DNA of 60,839 bases from Cognataquiflexum nitidum (GCF_022538055.1 NZ_JAKZAM010000033.1:1-60839), one strand, 5' to 3'. Counted from the stretch's first letter, positions 9,195 to 19,619 are shown. Notes: generated by a model from the letters alone, not told the origin. Numbers and translations: made by a program.

Positions 9195-12100
9195 TTAATT
9201 GGTTTTTGGAATGGAGAAATTGAAGGTGCTTCCTTCTCCTACTATTGATTCAACCCATATTTTCCCACCTAGGTTTTCAATTATTTTTTTGACAATTGAA
9301 AGTCCCATTCCGGTTCCAACGAATTCCTCCCGTTTGTGTAGCCTTTGAAATATGACAAAGATTTTATCGAAATATTCTTTTTCAATTCCAATACCATTGT
9401 CCCTGACAGAAATCACCCATTCATTTTCAAATTCCTTTCCTGAGATTTGGATTTCAGGGCGGATTCCTTCTCTGGAATATTTTAGTGCGTTATTGATCAG
9501 GTTATTAAATACTTGGATAAAAGGAGAAGGGTAGAAATTCAGAGATGGAAGGTCTGTAGTGACTATGATTGCCCCTGTTTCATTGATGATTTTTTTCTGG
9601 AGCAAAAGCACTTCCTTAACTATTTCATCAAGGTCAAACCTCTGCAGTGTCGTATCTACTTTACCGACTCTTGAATAATCTAGAAGGTCAAGAATAATTT
9701 GCCTCATCCGCTTAGCTCCGTCTACAGCAAAGCCTATGTATTGTATGGCTTTGGTATCAAGTGTGCCTGCATATTTTTTTTCAAGTTGAGTCAGAAAACT
9801 AGTCACCATTCTCAAAGGTTCCTGAAGGTCATGGGAGGCGATATAGGCAAATTGCTCAAGTTCGGAATTTGAAATTTCCAAGTCTCTTGCTTGTCTCCTA
9901 AGGTTTATATTTAAATTTTCCAATGATTCTTCATACTCTTTTTGGCGGCTAAGATCTGCCATGGCACCTACCATTCGCACCGGATTTCCCTCCGAATTTC
10001 GCATGATTACTCCTCTATCAACGACAAATGCGTACTTTCCGTCTTTCTTTTCAAACCTATATTCTCCTGTCCAATTGGTGACATTTTTGTTTTTAAGGCT
10101 TTTTTTAAGACTTTCTTTTATTGTAGGTGCATCCTCAGGATGAATGTGATTTAACCAATCTTTTGTAGAAATGGAGACCTTCGGGACTTCATGACCAAAA
10201 AGTACTTTGAATCCACCTCCCCAATAAATAGTATCATTGGTGATATCCCAATCCCAAATGGCATCATTGGTTGCTTCAGAAACTTTCTCAAACCTGTTGT
10301 TTGACTCCCAAATTTGTTCGAGGTATTTCTTTTGTTTGGTAATATCTCTAAAGTAGACCGAGAGCCCTTTTTTGTTGGGGTATACACTGATTTCAAACCA
10401 CTGATCAGATTTAGAGAAATAGTGTTCAAAATGGCAGGTTTTCTGTTGGATTTTAGAACCTTCCAATTTATCGATAATCGCCAATTCAAGTTTATTCTGA
10501 AAATCGCTCAAAATACTTTTTCCGATGATTTCAGCTTTTTTTACGGCGAAAATTTCTTCGGACTTTTTATTCCAATAGGTTATTTTCCAATCCTCGTCAA
10601 CATTAAAAAATGCGTCACCGATGCTTTCAAGAATGTCTTCTTTTTCGGCATAAGATTTCAAAAGAGATTCTTCTGCTTTTTTCTTTTCGGTGATGTCTAT
10701 CCGGATTGCAAGGTATTGTTTGATCTTCCCTTTTTCATCCTTTAGTGGTGCGATGATACTGTCCACCCAATATTCTTCCCCCTTCTTGTTTAAGTTTTTT
10801 AAATCTCCCCTCCAGATTTCTCCTTTGGAAATTTTTTGCCACATATTTTGGTAGTAAGATTTGGGATGATATCCTGATTTATTGATCCGAGTGTGGGTTC
10901 CTATCAGCTCTTCACGGGTATAGCCTGAGAGTGCACATGTATGGTCATTGACTTCAAGAGCCACCCCTTGGAGATCGGTAATGGTTAAATTGAATGATTG
11001 GTCTAGTGCTTTTTTATAGTCCTTGATTGCCTGAATAGACCTATTCAGGTTGATTTCAGCTATTTTTTGGGAATGAATATCCTGAAAACTTCCCGTCATC
11101 CGGTGGCATATACCGTCTTTGTATTCAGGTTTTCCAATACAACGAACCCATTTTTCATTCCCTTTGGCGGTAATAATGGGCCTGTCAAATTGAAAAGATT
11201 TACCGTCTTCAATTGATTTTTTGAAAATTGCCCTTATTTCAGCTTGATTTTCCTCTAAATAAAAATTGCTGGCCTCATGAAAACTAGGCACTTCCCTTTC
11301 ATCCAATTCATGGATTTCCATAGTCATAGGTGACCAGATCAATTGTTCGTTGATAAAATCAATCTCCCAGCCACCAATTTTTGAAAGATTGGTGGCGTTT
11401 TCCAATAATTCCTGAAGTTCTTTTTGTTTGGAGATGTTCTTTGCTATGGCATATATCAAACCTTCCTCTTGAGAAAATATAGAAGACCAACTAAACCAAA
11501 TCGATTTCCCGGATTTTGAAATTAACCTGATTTCGGTATATGCTATCTTCTTAGAATGTAATAAGGATTCAAGCTCTGCCTTGTAAATGATATTATCCTC
11601 AGGATGGATAAACTCGTGGTACTGTTTAGTCATTAATTCATTTTCGCTATATTCAAGCAAATCAATAGCTGCCGGATTGATTTTTTTGAAGTAGCCATCC
11701 AAACCTGCAATACAAATGATGTCTGGGGAGGCATTAAATACACCGCTGAGTTGGTGTTCAAGCTGCTTTCTGTGGAGCTCAGAACCAAGAAACGTCTCTA
11801 ATTTTTCAGCCAGTAGCGTGAAGGTATGGAGTTTACGATAGTTTTCATTTACAAGAAAAATCAAAACCCCGGTAACCTCGCCATTGAATTTTAATGGAAT
11901 TCCCAATGCTTTGTTCAATCCTGTTTTTTGAGCTTCATTTTTCCTGATAAATCCCGGATGTTGGTCAAGATTTTCCCAAATCTCAAATTTTCCTTTCTCC
12001 CAGATGATTCCCGGCAAACCTTTCCCAAATGAAAATGAATTGACAGGAATTTTATTTTCAACAAAAAAATCAATTTTCTCTTCCCTTGAATAATTTGAAA

Positions 12101-14333
12101 TAAGATTGAGAGATTGTTTGTCGGGAGAAAGAAGCCATAATTCTGAATAGCAAAATTCTCCAAAATTGGCAAGATGTCTTAAAACTAAATTAAGCGTCGA
12201 TGTCAGGTTTTCATTTTTATTAAAAATGAGGTCAATTTCTGACAGCAGTCTTTTTTGGATCAGTTCGTTTTGATACTCTGAAATATCCCTTTGAATAAAA
12301 ATCCATTGCGAAATATCCCCTTTTTCATCCAATACCGGACTTGCTGAAATACTGTTCCAAAACTCCTCTTGATTTTTTTTGTAACAGATGATGTTTATAT
12401 CAAATGGCTTTCCCTTTTTCATCAATTCCCTCAAATTTTCATTTTCGGAAGGATTGGAATTTGATCTGATGATGACTTCAGGAGATTTGCCAAAAATTTC
12501 TTCTGCAGAATAACCTGTTATTTTGCTAAATGCAGCATTGGTATAAATTACTTTAAGCGAATTATTTGAATTTTTTCCCGCATCTGTAATCAGGACCGCA
12601 TCACTTGTGTTTTTGACAACACTTTCTGTGAGTTTAAGCAGTTGTTCTTCTACAGTTTCTTTGGTAATATCACTCAGGACACCAATCATCCTGTTGACTT
12701 TTCCATCAGTGTCTCTCACGGCAAATGCCCGTTCTTCCACAAAAGCAAATTCTCCGTTGGCTTTTTTGAGGCGGTATTTGGCTTTCCAATTTTCAGAATT
12801 ATAGTCAGATAGAAATAGTCCTAGGGAATTTTTGACTTTTTGCAGATCTGAATTATGGATGAGGGTCTCTTTTTGGGTGACATTGATAGGTAAAGAATCG
12901 ACCGCGTAGCCAAAAAGAGTTTCAAACCCTTTTCCCCAGTAGAGATTGCCTGTGGTAAAATCCCAATCATAGATTGCATGCTTGGAGGCAAGTGTGACGT
13001 ACTTGTACCTTTCATTGCTTGCCTTGATTTCTAGGTTTTTTTGGTGGTTTTCTAGAATAAGGCTAAGCAATGAAGCAGACCGTTCCAATATTTTCATTTC
13101 ATCTTCAGATGGAGACCATACCTTGGAAGTATAACAAGCAAAAGTGGCAATAACTTCATAGTCTGAATTGAAAACAGGCTGAGACCAACAGGATAACAAA
13201 TCGAAAGACAAAGCTAAATCTTTGTAATCCGCCCAAAGTGGATCTTTATTGATGTCGGATACAATCACTATTTTTTTAATGTAGGCTGATGTACCGCAGG
13301 AACCGGCTTTGGGACCGATGGGTGCACCATGGATGGCGTCCAGATAGGCTTTAGGGAGGGATGGTCCTGCTAAGTTCCATACTTTGCCATCCTTGACTTT
13401 GAGTATGGAAGCCATCATATGTGGGAATTCTTTTTCTAACCCAGAGAGGTAGTTAGAAAGGTAACATTGTAAATCAGATTTGTTTGAAATTGAATTTTCC
13501 AAAAGTTCCATTTCAAGCCATTCAAGGTTTCTTTGCATTTCTTTTTTGGTAACATCCTGACAGGTTACCATAATGCATTTTTTACCTTGGTAGTCAATTT
13601 TTTGGCCCGTGATATCCATTTTCATCAGCTTGCCATCCTTTTTGATGTGGGTGTATACGCCAAATTTTAAACGGTCGCCTTTTTTATCTATATTTAAATG
13701 GGCCTCATAAAGCTTTGGAATGTCCTGTTTTGGCCTTAGGTCGACAATTGACATGTTTAAGAACTCTTCTTTGCTGTAACCATATTGGGCCAAGGCAGAA
13801 TCATTTACATTAAGGATTCGGAATGATTCCAAATCATAGATCCACTTAGGTAGTGGACCGGAATTAAATAATTTTTTATATTCATTTTCAGATATTTTTA
13901 AGGCTTCCTCAGTCTTTATCAATTCTGAAATATCATTCACCACGACCAGACAGGATTTTTTTCCTTTGAAGTCAATCAGGTTAGATTTTATTTCTACGAG
14001 AATTTTTTCTCCGGATTTTTTTTTATGAATCCAGTTCCCAAAGTGTGCTTTTTTGCCAAAATTGAGGTAATTATTTTCATTAGAGATAAGGGATTCAACC
14101 TTAGTTACCTCCTCGGGGGGGCGGATGTCCCGGATATTCATTTTTAAAAAGGCCTCTTTTTCGTACCCATATAAAGAGAGGGCAGCATTGTTGCATCCCG
14201 TTAACTGACCCGAGGAAAACTCCCATATATACATTGGGGCAGGATTGTCCAAAAAAAGTGATTCAAAATCAGTTACTTTTTTTATACCGTTATTGTAGGA
14301 TAACCCTATCTGATCTGCTGATTTTTTCCCCAT
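9195..14333 (-). CDS. Giant soluble multi-PAS/GAF sensor histidine kinase
   Basis: The 1712-residue protein has, by my reading, PAS-PAS-GAF-PAS-PAS-GAF followed by five more PAS modules, then HisKA and HATPase. The phospho-acceptor is His1501 in ASHDLQEPLRM, the bacteriophytochrome-like H-box. The N-box is NNLINNALKYSREG, the G1 box VRDNGIGI and the G2 box GTGMGLSIVKKI, so the kinase core is complete. No transmembrane helix or signal peptide is visible, so it senses inside the cell. The GAF modules (about 285-435 and 697-860) show no obvious bilin-binding Cys. It is first in a three-gene operon with two receiver proteins. Ligands of the individual modules cannot be read from sequence. Confidence 0.9.
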   Translation of the reverse strand: MGKKSADQIGLSYNNGIKKVTDFESLFLDNPAPMYIWEFSSGQLTGCNNAALSLYGYEKEAFLKMNIRDIRPPEEVTKVESLISNENNYLNFGKKAHFGNWIHKKKSGEKILVEIKSNLIDFKGKKSCLVVVNDISELIKTEEALKISENEYKKLFNSGPLPKWIYDLESFRILNVNDSALAQYGYSKEEFLNMSIVDLRPKQDIPKLYEAHLNIDKKGDRLKFGVYTHIKKDGKLMKMDITGQKIDYQGKKCIMVTCQDVTKKEMQRNLEWLEMELLENSISNKSDLQCYLSNYLSGLEKEFPHMMASILKVKDGKVWNLAGPSLPKAYLDAIHGAPIGPKAGSCGTSAYIKKIVIVSDINKDPLWADYKDLALSFDLLSCWSQPVFNSDYEVIATFACYTSKVWSPSEDEMKILERSASLLSLILENHQKNLEIKASNERYKYVTLASKHAIYDWDFTTGNLYWGKGFETLFGYAVDSLPINVTQKETLIHNSDLQKVKNSLGLFLSDYNSENWKAKYRLKKANGEFAFVEERAFAVRDTDGKVNRMIGVLSDITKETVEEQLLKLTESVVKNTSDAVLITDAGKNSNNSLKVIYTNAAFSKITGYSAEEIFGKSPEVIIRSNSNPSENENLRELMKKGKPFDINIICYKKNQEEFWNSISASPVLDEKGDISQWIFIQRDISEYQNELIQKRLLSEIDLIFNKNENLTSTLNLVLRHLANFGEFCYSELWLLSPDKQSLNLISNYSREEKIDFFVENKIPVNSFSFGKGLPGIIWEKGKFEIWENLDQHPGFIRKNEAQKTGLNKALGIPLKFNGEVTGVLIFLVNENYRKLHTFTLLAEKLETFLGSELHRKQLEHQLSGVFNASPDIICIAGLDGYFKKINPAAIDLLEYSENELMTKQYHEFIHPEDNIIYKAELESLLHSKKIAYTEIRLISKSGKSIWFSWSSIFSQEEGLIYAIAKNISKQKELQELLENATNLSKIGGWEIDFINEQLIWSPMTMEIHELDEREVPSFHEASNFYLEENQAEIRAIFKKSIEDGKSFQFDRPIITAKGNEKWVRCIGKPEYKDGICHRMTGSFQDIHSQKIAEINLNRSIQAIKDYKKALDQSFNLTITDLQGVALEVNDHTCALSGYTREELIGTHTRINKSGYHPKSYYQNMWQKISKGEIWRGDLKNLNKKGEEYWVDSIIAPLKDEKGKIKQYLAIRIDITEKKKAEESLLKSYAEKEDILESIGDAFFNVDEDWKITYWNKKSEEIFAVKKAEIIGKSILSDFQNKLELAIIDKLEGSKIQQKTCHFEHYFSKSDQWFEISVYPNKKGLSVYFRDITKQKKYLEQIWESNNRFEKVSEATNDAIWDWDITNDTIYWGGGFKVLFGHEVPKVSISTKDWLNHIHPEDAPTIKESLKKSLKNKNVTNWTGEYRFEKKDGKYAFVVDRGVIMRNSEGNPVRMVGAMADLSRQKEYEESLENLNINLRRQARDLEISNSELEQFAYIASHDLQEPLRMVTSFLTQLEKKYAGTLDTKAIQYIGFAVDGAKRMRQIILDLLDYSRVGKVDTTLQRFDLDEIVKEVLLLQKKIINETGAIIVTTDLPSLNFYPSPFIQVFNNLINNALKYSREGIRPEIQISGKEFENEWVISVRDNGIGIEKEYFDKIFVIFQRLHKREEFVGTGMGLSIVKKIIENLGGKIWVESIVGEGSTFNFSIPKTN

Positions 14334-14917
14334 TATATTGTTCTTTTGCTAAATCCACTATCTCAATTTACATATAAAACTATAAACTAACTAGTGGATT
14401 GATGAAGTTTATGCCAATTATTGCTAAATTTTTGCAAGTTGTTATCCATTCTTGATTGGTTTTTTAGGATTGAAAACACCCAAAAAAATCAATATGTGTA
14501 TCCTCTTTCTTGCACGTAGCCAAACAATAATTTGTTGGAGGAGCCTTTGAACACCAAGTGGACAGTGGATTGTCGTCTGCGGACGAGTATCCTCATTCGA
14601 TACTACCTCCTATAGCCCAAAGCACAACATTGCGGATACTCATAAAATCAATTACCCGTAAATACGAAACCTCAGTTTAGTTTTAGCACTGATTTTTTTA
14701 CAGTCATCTTTTTCAAAATAAAGAATGGGTTAGCGTCATGGTGGAAGTGGTTATTTAAGGACATTTTGCCAAGCAGTCCTAACTTTTTTTACCAATCATA
14801 AATAAAGGAGATGTTCGCCTTTCCCTGAATAAAATTTTTTTTATACCAATTGTGCTTTTTCAAAAACTCAAAAAAAAGCCATAGTCAGACCTTTGGGATA
14901 AAAATTAAAAAACAGTA
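14334..14917. other. Divergent intergenic region, mostly unexplained
   Basis: This gap separates the minus-strand kinase operon from the plus-strand xylose operon. It should hold the kinase promoter and, at its right end, regulatory DNA for the xylose genes. No open frame appears coding, and I recognise no repeat. A moderately G+C-richer patch near 14510-14660 has no homology that I can name. Confidence 0.4.
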
Positions 14918-14945
14918 TTGAGATTAGCCGAAAACATTATATTTG
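14918..14945 (+). promoter_or_regulatory. Candidate promoter of the xylose operon
   Basis: TATATTTG at 14938-14945 matches the Bacteroidota -7 consensus TAnnTTTG. A TTG at 14918-14920 lies 17 bp upstream, slightly shorter than the usual spacing of about 19. Transcription would start near 14952, leaving a leader of about 70 nt before the symporter ATG at 15024. Confidence 0.45.
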
Positions 14946-14975
14946 AAAATAATTCGGTCAAAAAAAGAAATTATC

Positions 14976-15000
14976 TTTTGCAATCGATTCCGAATCAAAA
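14976..15000. promoter_or_regulatory. Candidate repressor site in the xylose operon leader
   Basis: The perfect palindrome AATCGATT (14982-14989) sits inside a segment bounded by TTTTG (14976-14980) and CAAAA (14996-15000). It lies just downstream of the candidate promoter, where a LacI-type repressor would block transcription. The two symmetries do not share a centre, so this is weak. No regulator gene is present in the window. Confidence 0.25.
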
Positions 15001-15023
15001 TCTTATACAATAAACCATAACCT

Positions 15024-16667
15024 ATGTTATTAGAACCCTTAGACCTCGCCGTTTTTATCGGATATTGTTTACTGATTGTCGGCATGGGCCTTTTCGTTTC
15101 GCGGGAAAAGAAAGGTCATATCAAAGACTCAAAAGATTACTTCCTGGCTTCCAAAGCGTTGCCTTGGTGGGCGGTAGGGGCGTCCTTGATTGCTTCCAAT
15201 ATTTCCGCTGAGCAGTTTATCGGAATGTCAGGCTCCGGATTTGCTTTGGGATTGGCAATATCCACCTATGAATGGATGGCTGCGGCGACACTCCTTGTGG
15301 TTGCGATATTTTTTCTTCCGGTTTATATCAAAAAAGGGATTTATACCATGCCGGGTTTTTTGCTCGACAGGTATGATACCAGGGTAAGGACTACGATGGC
15401 CATATTTTGGTTATTGTTGTACGTGTTCGTCAACTTGACTTCAGTATTATATCTTGGCGCATTGAGTTTAAATACCATTCTAAATGTCCCCATGACTTAT
15501 GGAATTATTGGTTTGGCGCTCTTCGCTATGATTTATTCCATCTATGGAGGGCTCAAAGCTGTGGCTTGGACAGATGTGGTGCAGGTAGTTTTTCTGATTG
15601 CCGGTGGTTTGGCGACAACTTACATTGCTCTTCAGATAGTTGGAAGCGGGGATGCTTGGGATGGCTTGAGTTTGTTGAGAAAAGAAGTTCCGGGTCACTT
15701 TTCAATGATTCTTTCCAAAGGAGAAATGATGATTTCTGATGGTAAGGGCGGCACAAGAGACGCTTATTTGGATCTACCCGGCATCAGCGTTTTGGTAGGA
15801 GGGATGTGGATTACCAACTTGAGTTATTGGGGATTTAACCAATACATTACCCAAAGGGCACTTGCTGCTAAGAATCTTGATGAAGCACAAAAGGGAATGA
15901 TCTTCGCCGGATTTTTGAAATTGTTGATGCCTTTGATAGTTGTCATTCCTGGAATCGCTGCATGGGTAATTGTAAAGAATGGAATTGATGTTGATTTCAT
16001 TGCTTCCATGAATGATCCTGTCACCGGTTTGATCAAATCAGACAGGGCTTATCCTACATTGCTCCAGATTTTGCCGGTTGGTTTGAAAGGTTTGGCTTTT
16101 GCAGCCCTGACAGCAGCGATAGTGTCCTCATTGGCATCTATGGCCAACAGTACTTCCACCATTTTCACGATGGATATTTATAGGCAATACATTGACAAAA
16201 ATGCCTCTGAGACCAAACAGGTAAGAGTGGGCAGGTTGGCAGCTTTGGTGGCTTTTGTCGTCGCTGCGATTGTGGCGCCGGCATTGGGTTCTTTGGATCA
16301 GGCGTTTCAGTTTATTCAGGAATACACAGGTTTTGTCTCTCCGGGAGTGTTTGCCATCTTTTTCTTTGGAGTATTCTGGAAAAAAACCACTTCCAATGCT
16401 GCACTGACTGCAGCTATTTTGACTATTCCTTTGTCAACCGCATTGAAGTTTGGAATGCCAGACCTTCCTTTCCTTGATAGGATGGGCGTGGTATTCTTGG
16501 TGATTTCTGCTTTGATTATTGCCATTAGTTTGTACGAAGGCAAAGGAAAAGACCATCCAAACGGCATTGATATCAACAAAGAGCTATTCAGGACAAGTAC
16601 TACCTTCAAAATCGGTGCTATTATTATTTCAGGCATCACCGCGGCACTTTATATTATATTCTGGTAG
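15024..16667 (+). CDS. Sodium/solute symporter (SSS), probable xylose transporter
   Basis: The 547-residue protein is polytopic, with about 13-14 hydrophobic helices, and carries SSS-family features: WWAVGASLIASNISAEQFIGMSGSG in the second helix region, the loop KKGIYTMPGFLLDRYD, and FAALTAAIVSSLASMANSTSTIFTMD, which corresponds to the sodium-site helix region of vSGLT-like proteins. The family couples sodium entry to sugar uptake across the inner membrane. The stop is 12 bp before xylulokinase, and xylose isomerase follows, so xylose (or a xyloside) is the best substrate guess. A candidate promoter and operator precede it. Substrate is inferred from context only. Confidence 0.88.
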   Translation: MLLEPLDLAVFIGYCLLIVGMGLFVSREKKGHIKDSKDYFLASKALPWWAVGASLIASNISAEQFIGMSGSGFALGLAISTYEWMAAATLLVVAIFFLPVYIKKGIYTMPGFLLDRYDTRVRTTMAIFWLLLYVFVNLTSVLYLGALSLNTILNVPMTYGIIGLALFAMIYSIYGGLKAVAWTDVVQVVFLIAGGLATTYIALQIVGSGDAWDGLSLLRKEVPGHFSMILSKGEMMISDGKGGTRDAYLDLPGISVLVGGMWITNLSYWGFNQYITQRALAAKNLDEAQKGMIFAGFLKLLMPLIVVIPGIAAWVIVKNGIDVDFIASMNDPVTGLIKSDRAYPTLLQILPVGLKGLAFAALTAAIVSSLASMANSTSTIFTMDIYRQYIDKNASETKQVRVGRLAALVAFVVAAIVAPALGSLDQAFQFIQEYTGFVSPGVFAIFFFGVFWKKTTSNAALTAAILTIPLSTALKFGMPDLPFLDRMGVVFLVISALIIAISLYEGKGKDHPNGIDINKELFRTSTTFKIGAIIISGITAALYIIFW

Positions 16668-16679
16668 AATTTATCAAGC

Positions 16680-18170
16680 ATGAGAAGATTATTGATTGGA
16701 TATGATATAGGGAGTTCTTCGGTAAAAGCTACCCTTTTGGATGCTGATACCGGAAAAGTCGTAGCGACTGAAGGCTTGCCAAAAGTCGAAATGACTATCG
16801 CTGCCCCGCAAAATGACTGGGCAGAGCAGGATCCTGATATGTGGTGGAAGTACATCATAGATACCACCCACGCCATTGTCAAAAGTGGCGAAGTAAAAAA
16901 GGGCGAACTGAAAGCCATAGGGATTTCCTATCAGATGCATGGTTTGGTGTGCGTGGATATAAATGGACAAGTTATCCGTCCTTCCATAATTTGGTGTGAC
17001 AGCCGGGCCGTGGCTATTGGCAACAAAGCTTTTCAGGAATTGGGTGAGGAATACTGCCTTCCCCATTTGTTGAATTCTCCGGGAAATTTTACGGCATCCA
17101 AGCTGAAGTGGGTCAAGGAAAACGAGCCTGACCTTTATGGCCGCATCCATAAAATCATGCTTCCCGGTGATTACATCGCCATGAAGCTTTCCGGTGAAAT
17201 CAAAACTTCGGAGACAGGTCTTTCAGAAGGGATATTTTGGGATTTCAAATCCAATGGATTATCAAAAAAGCTTTTGGATTACTACGGAATAGATGAATCA
17301 CTGATCGCAGACGTAGTGCCTTCTTTCTCCTTTCAGGGAATGGTCAATTCCGAAGCGGCGGAAATTTTGGGGATAGAAACAGGCGTGCCGATTACCTATC
17401 GTGCCGGCGACCAACCCAACAATGCTTTTTCACTCAATGTATTGGAAGAAAGTGAATTGGCAACGACTGCAGGTACAAGCGGGACAGTTTATGGAGTAAG
17501 TACACGAGCGGTATATGACCCGAAATCAAGAGTAAATACCTTTGTACATGTAAACCACAAGCAGGAAGATCCAAAATACGGTGTTTTGCTTTGTGTCAAC
17601 GGGACGGGGATTTTGAATTCCTGGCTCAAAAAACTCCTGGGGGGTGAAAGCATTTCCTATCCTGAAATGAATGACTTGGCAGCCCAGGTTCCTGTAGGTT
17701 CTGAAGGTCTGAAGTTTATCCCATTTGGAAACGGTGTGGAAAGAATCATGGAAAACAAATCCGTAGACGCGCATCTTTCAGGCATCAATCTTCTCAAGCA
17801 TGACAGGAGACATGTTCTCCGGGCAGGGCAGGAAGGCATAGTGGCTTCGCTGACTTATGGTTTTAGCATCATGAAAGACATGGGCCTAAATCTAAATACT
17901 GTCAAAGCAGGAAGAGCCAATATGTTTTTGAGTCCATTGTTCAGAGAGGCTTTTGTGAACATGAACGGCGTCACTCTTGAATTATATGACACTGATGGCT
18001 CTCAGGGAGCAGCACGTGGAGCAGGGATCGGTGCCGGAATTTATGCCTCTCCAAAAGAAGCATTTCAGGGACTTGACAAGCTTGCTTCGATAGATCCAAA
18101 TCCTTCTTTGGTCAGTACCTATAAGGAAGTCTACGAAAATTGGTTGGAAGCATTGAAAAAAGTGCAGTGA
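16680..18170 (+). CDS. xylB: Xylulokinase
   Basis: The 496-residue protein is a FGGY carbohydrate kinase: LLIGYDIGSSSVKATLLD is the N-terminal phosphate-binding segment, SIIWCDSRAVAIG the sugar-contact region, TAGTSGTVYGVS the second phosphate loop, and GSQGAARGAGIGAGIY the C-terminal nucleotide segment. Xylulokinase phosphorylates D-xylulose to xylulose-5-phosphate for the pentose phosphate pathway. It lies between the SSS symporter (12 bp) and xylose isomerase (126 bp, including heptamer repeats), which decides the substrate among FGGY kinases. No signal peptide; cytoplasmic. Confidence 0.93.
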   Translation: MRRLLIGYDIGSSSVKATLLDADTGKVVATEGLPKVEMTIAAPQNDWAEQDPDMWWKYIIDTTHAIVKSGEVKKGELKAIGISYQMHGLVCVDINGQVIRPSIIWCDSRAVAIGNKAFQELGEEYCLPHLLNSPGNFTASKLKWVKENEPDLYGRIHKIMLPGDYIAMKLSGEIKTSETGLSEGIFWDFKSNGLSKKLLDYYGIDESLIADVVPSFSFQGMVNSEAAEILGIETGVPITYRAGDQPNNAFSLNVLEESELATTAGTSGTVYGVSTRAVYDPKSRVNTFVHVNHKQEDPKYGVLLCVNGTGILNSWLKKLLGGESISYPEMNDLAAQVPVGSEGLKFIPFGNGVERIMENKSVDAHLSGINLLKHDRRHVLRAGQEGIVASLTYGFSIMKDMGLNLNTVKAGRANMFLSPLFREAFVNMNGVTLELYDTDGSQGAARGAGIGAGIYASPKEAFQGLDKLASIDPNPSLVSTYKEVYENWLEALKKVQ

Positions 18171-18226
18171 TCAGTTTTTAGTCTCAGTGGGCTGTTTCAG
18201 TCGTAGTTGTCAGCCAAGTCAAGGAG

Positions 18227-18293
18227 TTGAGAAATACGTTTCCAAAATCTCAAATATCAAATCTCAAATCTCACATCTCACATCATAAAATAA
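18227..18293. repeat. Degenerate heptamer repeat (CAAATCT-like) before xylA
   Basis: About eight imperfect copies of a 7-bp motif (CAAATCT, CAAATAT, CACATCT) run up to the xylose isomerase start. The same motif recurs at 20906-20937 next to the GH43 stop. These look like the short intergenic tandem repeats found elsewhere in this window. Confidence 0.7.
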
Positions 18294-18296
18294 CCT

Positions 18297-19619
18297 ATGA
18301 ATATCATGTCAAAAACCTATTTTCCAAACATCGACAAAATCAAGTTTGAAGGAAAAGGCTCCAAAAATCCATTTGCTTTCAAATATTATGATGAAAATAA
18401 AATTGTAGGAGGGAAGACCCTCAAAGAACACTTCAAGTTTTCAATTGCTTATTGGCATACCTTCTGCGCCACGGGTGCTGATCCATTTGGACCGGGAACC
18501 ATGGAAAGACCTTGGGATGCGAATGCAGATGCAGTCCAAAGAGCCAAAGACAAGATGGATGCTGCTTTTGAATTTATCACCAAAATCGGTGCTCCGTATT
18601 ATTGCTTCCATGACATCGACCTCATAGATGAAGGAAATTCCCTTTCCGAATACGAAAGCAGGATGCAGATCATCACGGATTATGCCAAGCAGAAGCAGGC
18701 AGAAACCGGGGTGAAGTTGCTTTGGGGAACAGCCAACGTATTCTCAAATCCACGCTATATGAACGGTGCTTCTACCAATCCCGACTTCAATGTCGTGACT
18801 TGGGCAGGAACTCAGGTGAAAAATGCCATCGACGCCACCATCAAATTAGGCGGAGAAAATTATGTATTCTGGGGAGGAAGAGAAGGTTACATGTCTCTTT
18901 TGAATACCGACATGAAACGCGAAACCGAACACCTCGGCAGATTTTTGACCATGGCTAGGGATTATGCAAGAAAGAACGGATTCAAAGGAACCTTCTTTAT
19001 CGAGCCAAAACCGATGGAACCTACAAAACACCAATATGATTATGATTCGGCGACAGTGATCGGTTTCTTGAGACATTTTGGATTGGACAAGGATTTCAAA
19101 TTGAATATCGAAGTCAATCATGCGACATTGGCTGGCCATACTTTCCAACATGAACTGCAGGTAGCAGCTGATGCCGGCATGTTAGGTTCTATAGATGCCA
19201 ATAGAGGAGATGCGCAGAACGGATGGGATACCGACCAATTTGCCATCAACCTTCAGGAACTGACTGAGGCCATGTTGGTAATCCTCCAAGGTGGAGGCTT
19301 ACAAGGTGGAGGAGTGAACTTTGATGCTAAAGTAAGAAGGAATTCCACAGACCTTGAAGATTTGTTCTTGGCACATATTGGCTCCATGGATGCTTTCGCA
19401 AGAGGCATGTTGATCGCCAATGATATTTTGGAAAATTCAGCCTATCTGGATTTGAGAAAGCAGCGTTATGCTTCTTTTGATGCAGGAAAAGGAAAAGAAT
19501 TTGAAGAAGGCAAGCTGACTTTGGAGGATTTGAGAAGCCTGGCAGTTGCTAACGGTGAACCAAAACAAACAAGCGGCAAGCAGGAATTGTACGAAAATAT
19601 CCTGAATGAATTTATATAG
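18297..19619 (+). CDS. xylA: Xylose isomerase
   Basis: At 440 residues this is a class II xylose isomerase, converting D-xylose to D-xylulose. Visible signatures are FHDIDLIDEG (catalytic His-Asp pair, HDID at 105-108), VFWGGREGY, IEPKPMEPTKHQYDYD with the metal-binding Glu, NVEVNHATLAGH-like metal site (IEVNHATLAGHTFQHE) and DANRGDAQNGWDTDQF with the second metal site. Two starts are possible: ATG at 18297 or at 18306 (MSKTYF). It is the last gene of the symporter-xylB-xylA unit and is followed by a strong terminator. Cytoplasmic, binding two divalent metals. Confidence 0.96.
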   Translation: MNIMSKTYFPNIDKIKFEGKGSKNPFAFKYYDENKIVGGKTLKEHFKFSIAYWHTFCATGADPFGPGTMERPWDANADAVQRAKDKMDAAFEFITKIGAPYYCFHDIDLIDEGNSLSEYESRMQIITDYAKQKQAETGVKLLWGTANVFSNPRYMNGASTNPDFNVVTWAGTQVKNAIDATIKLGGENYVFWGGREGYMSLLNTDMKRETEHLGRFLTMARDYARKNGFKGTFFIEPKPMEPTKHQYDYDSATVIGFLRHFGLDKDFKLNIEVNHATLAGHTFQHELQVAADAGMLGSIDANRGDAQNGWDTDQFAINLQELTEAMLVILQGGGLQGGGVNFDAKVRRNSTDLEDLFLAHIGSMDAFARGMLIANDILENSAYLDLRKQRYASFDAGKGKEFEEGKLTLEDLRSLAVANGEPKQTSGKQELYENILNEFI

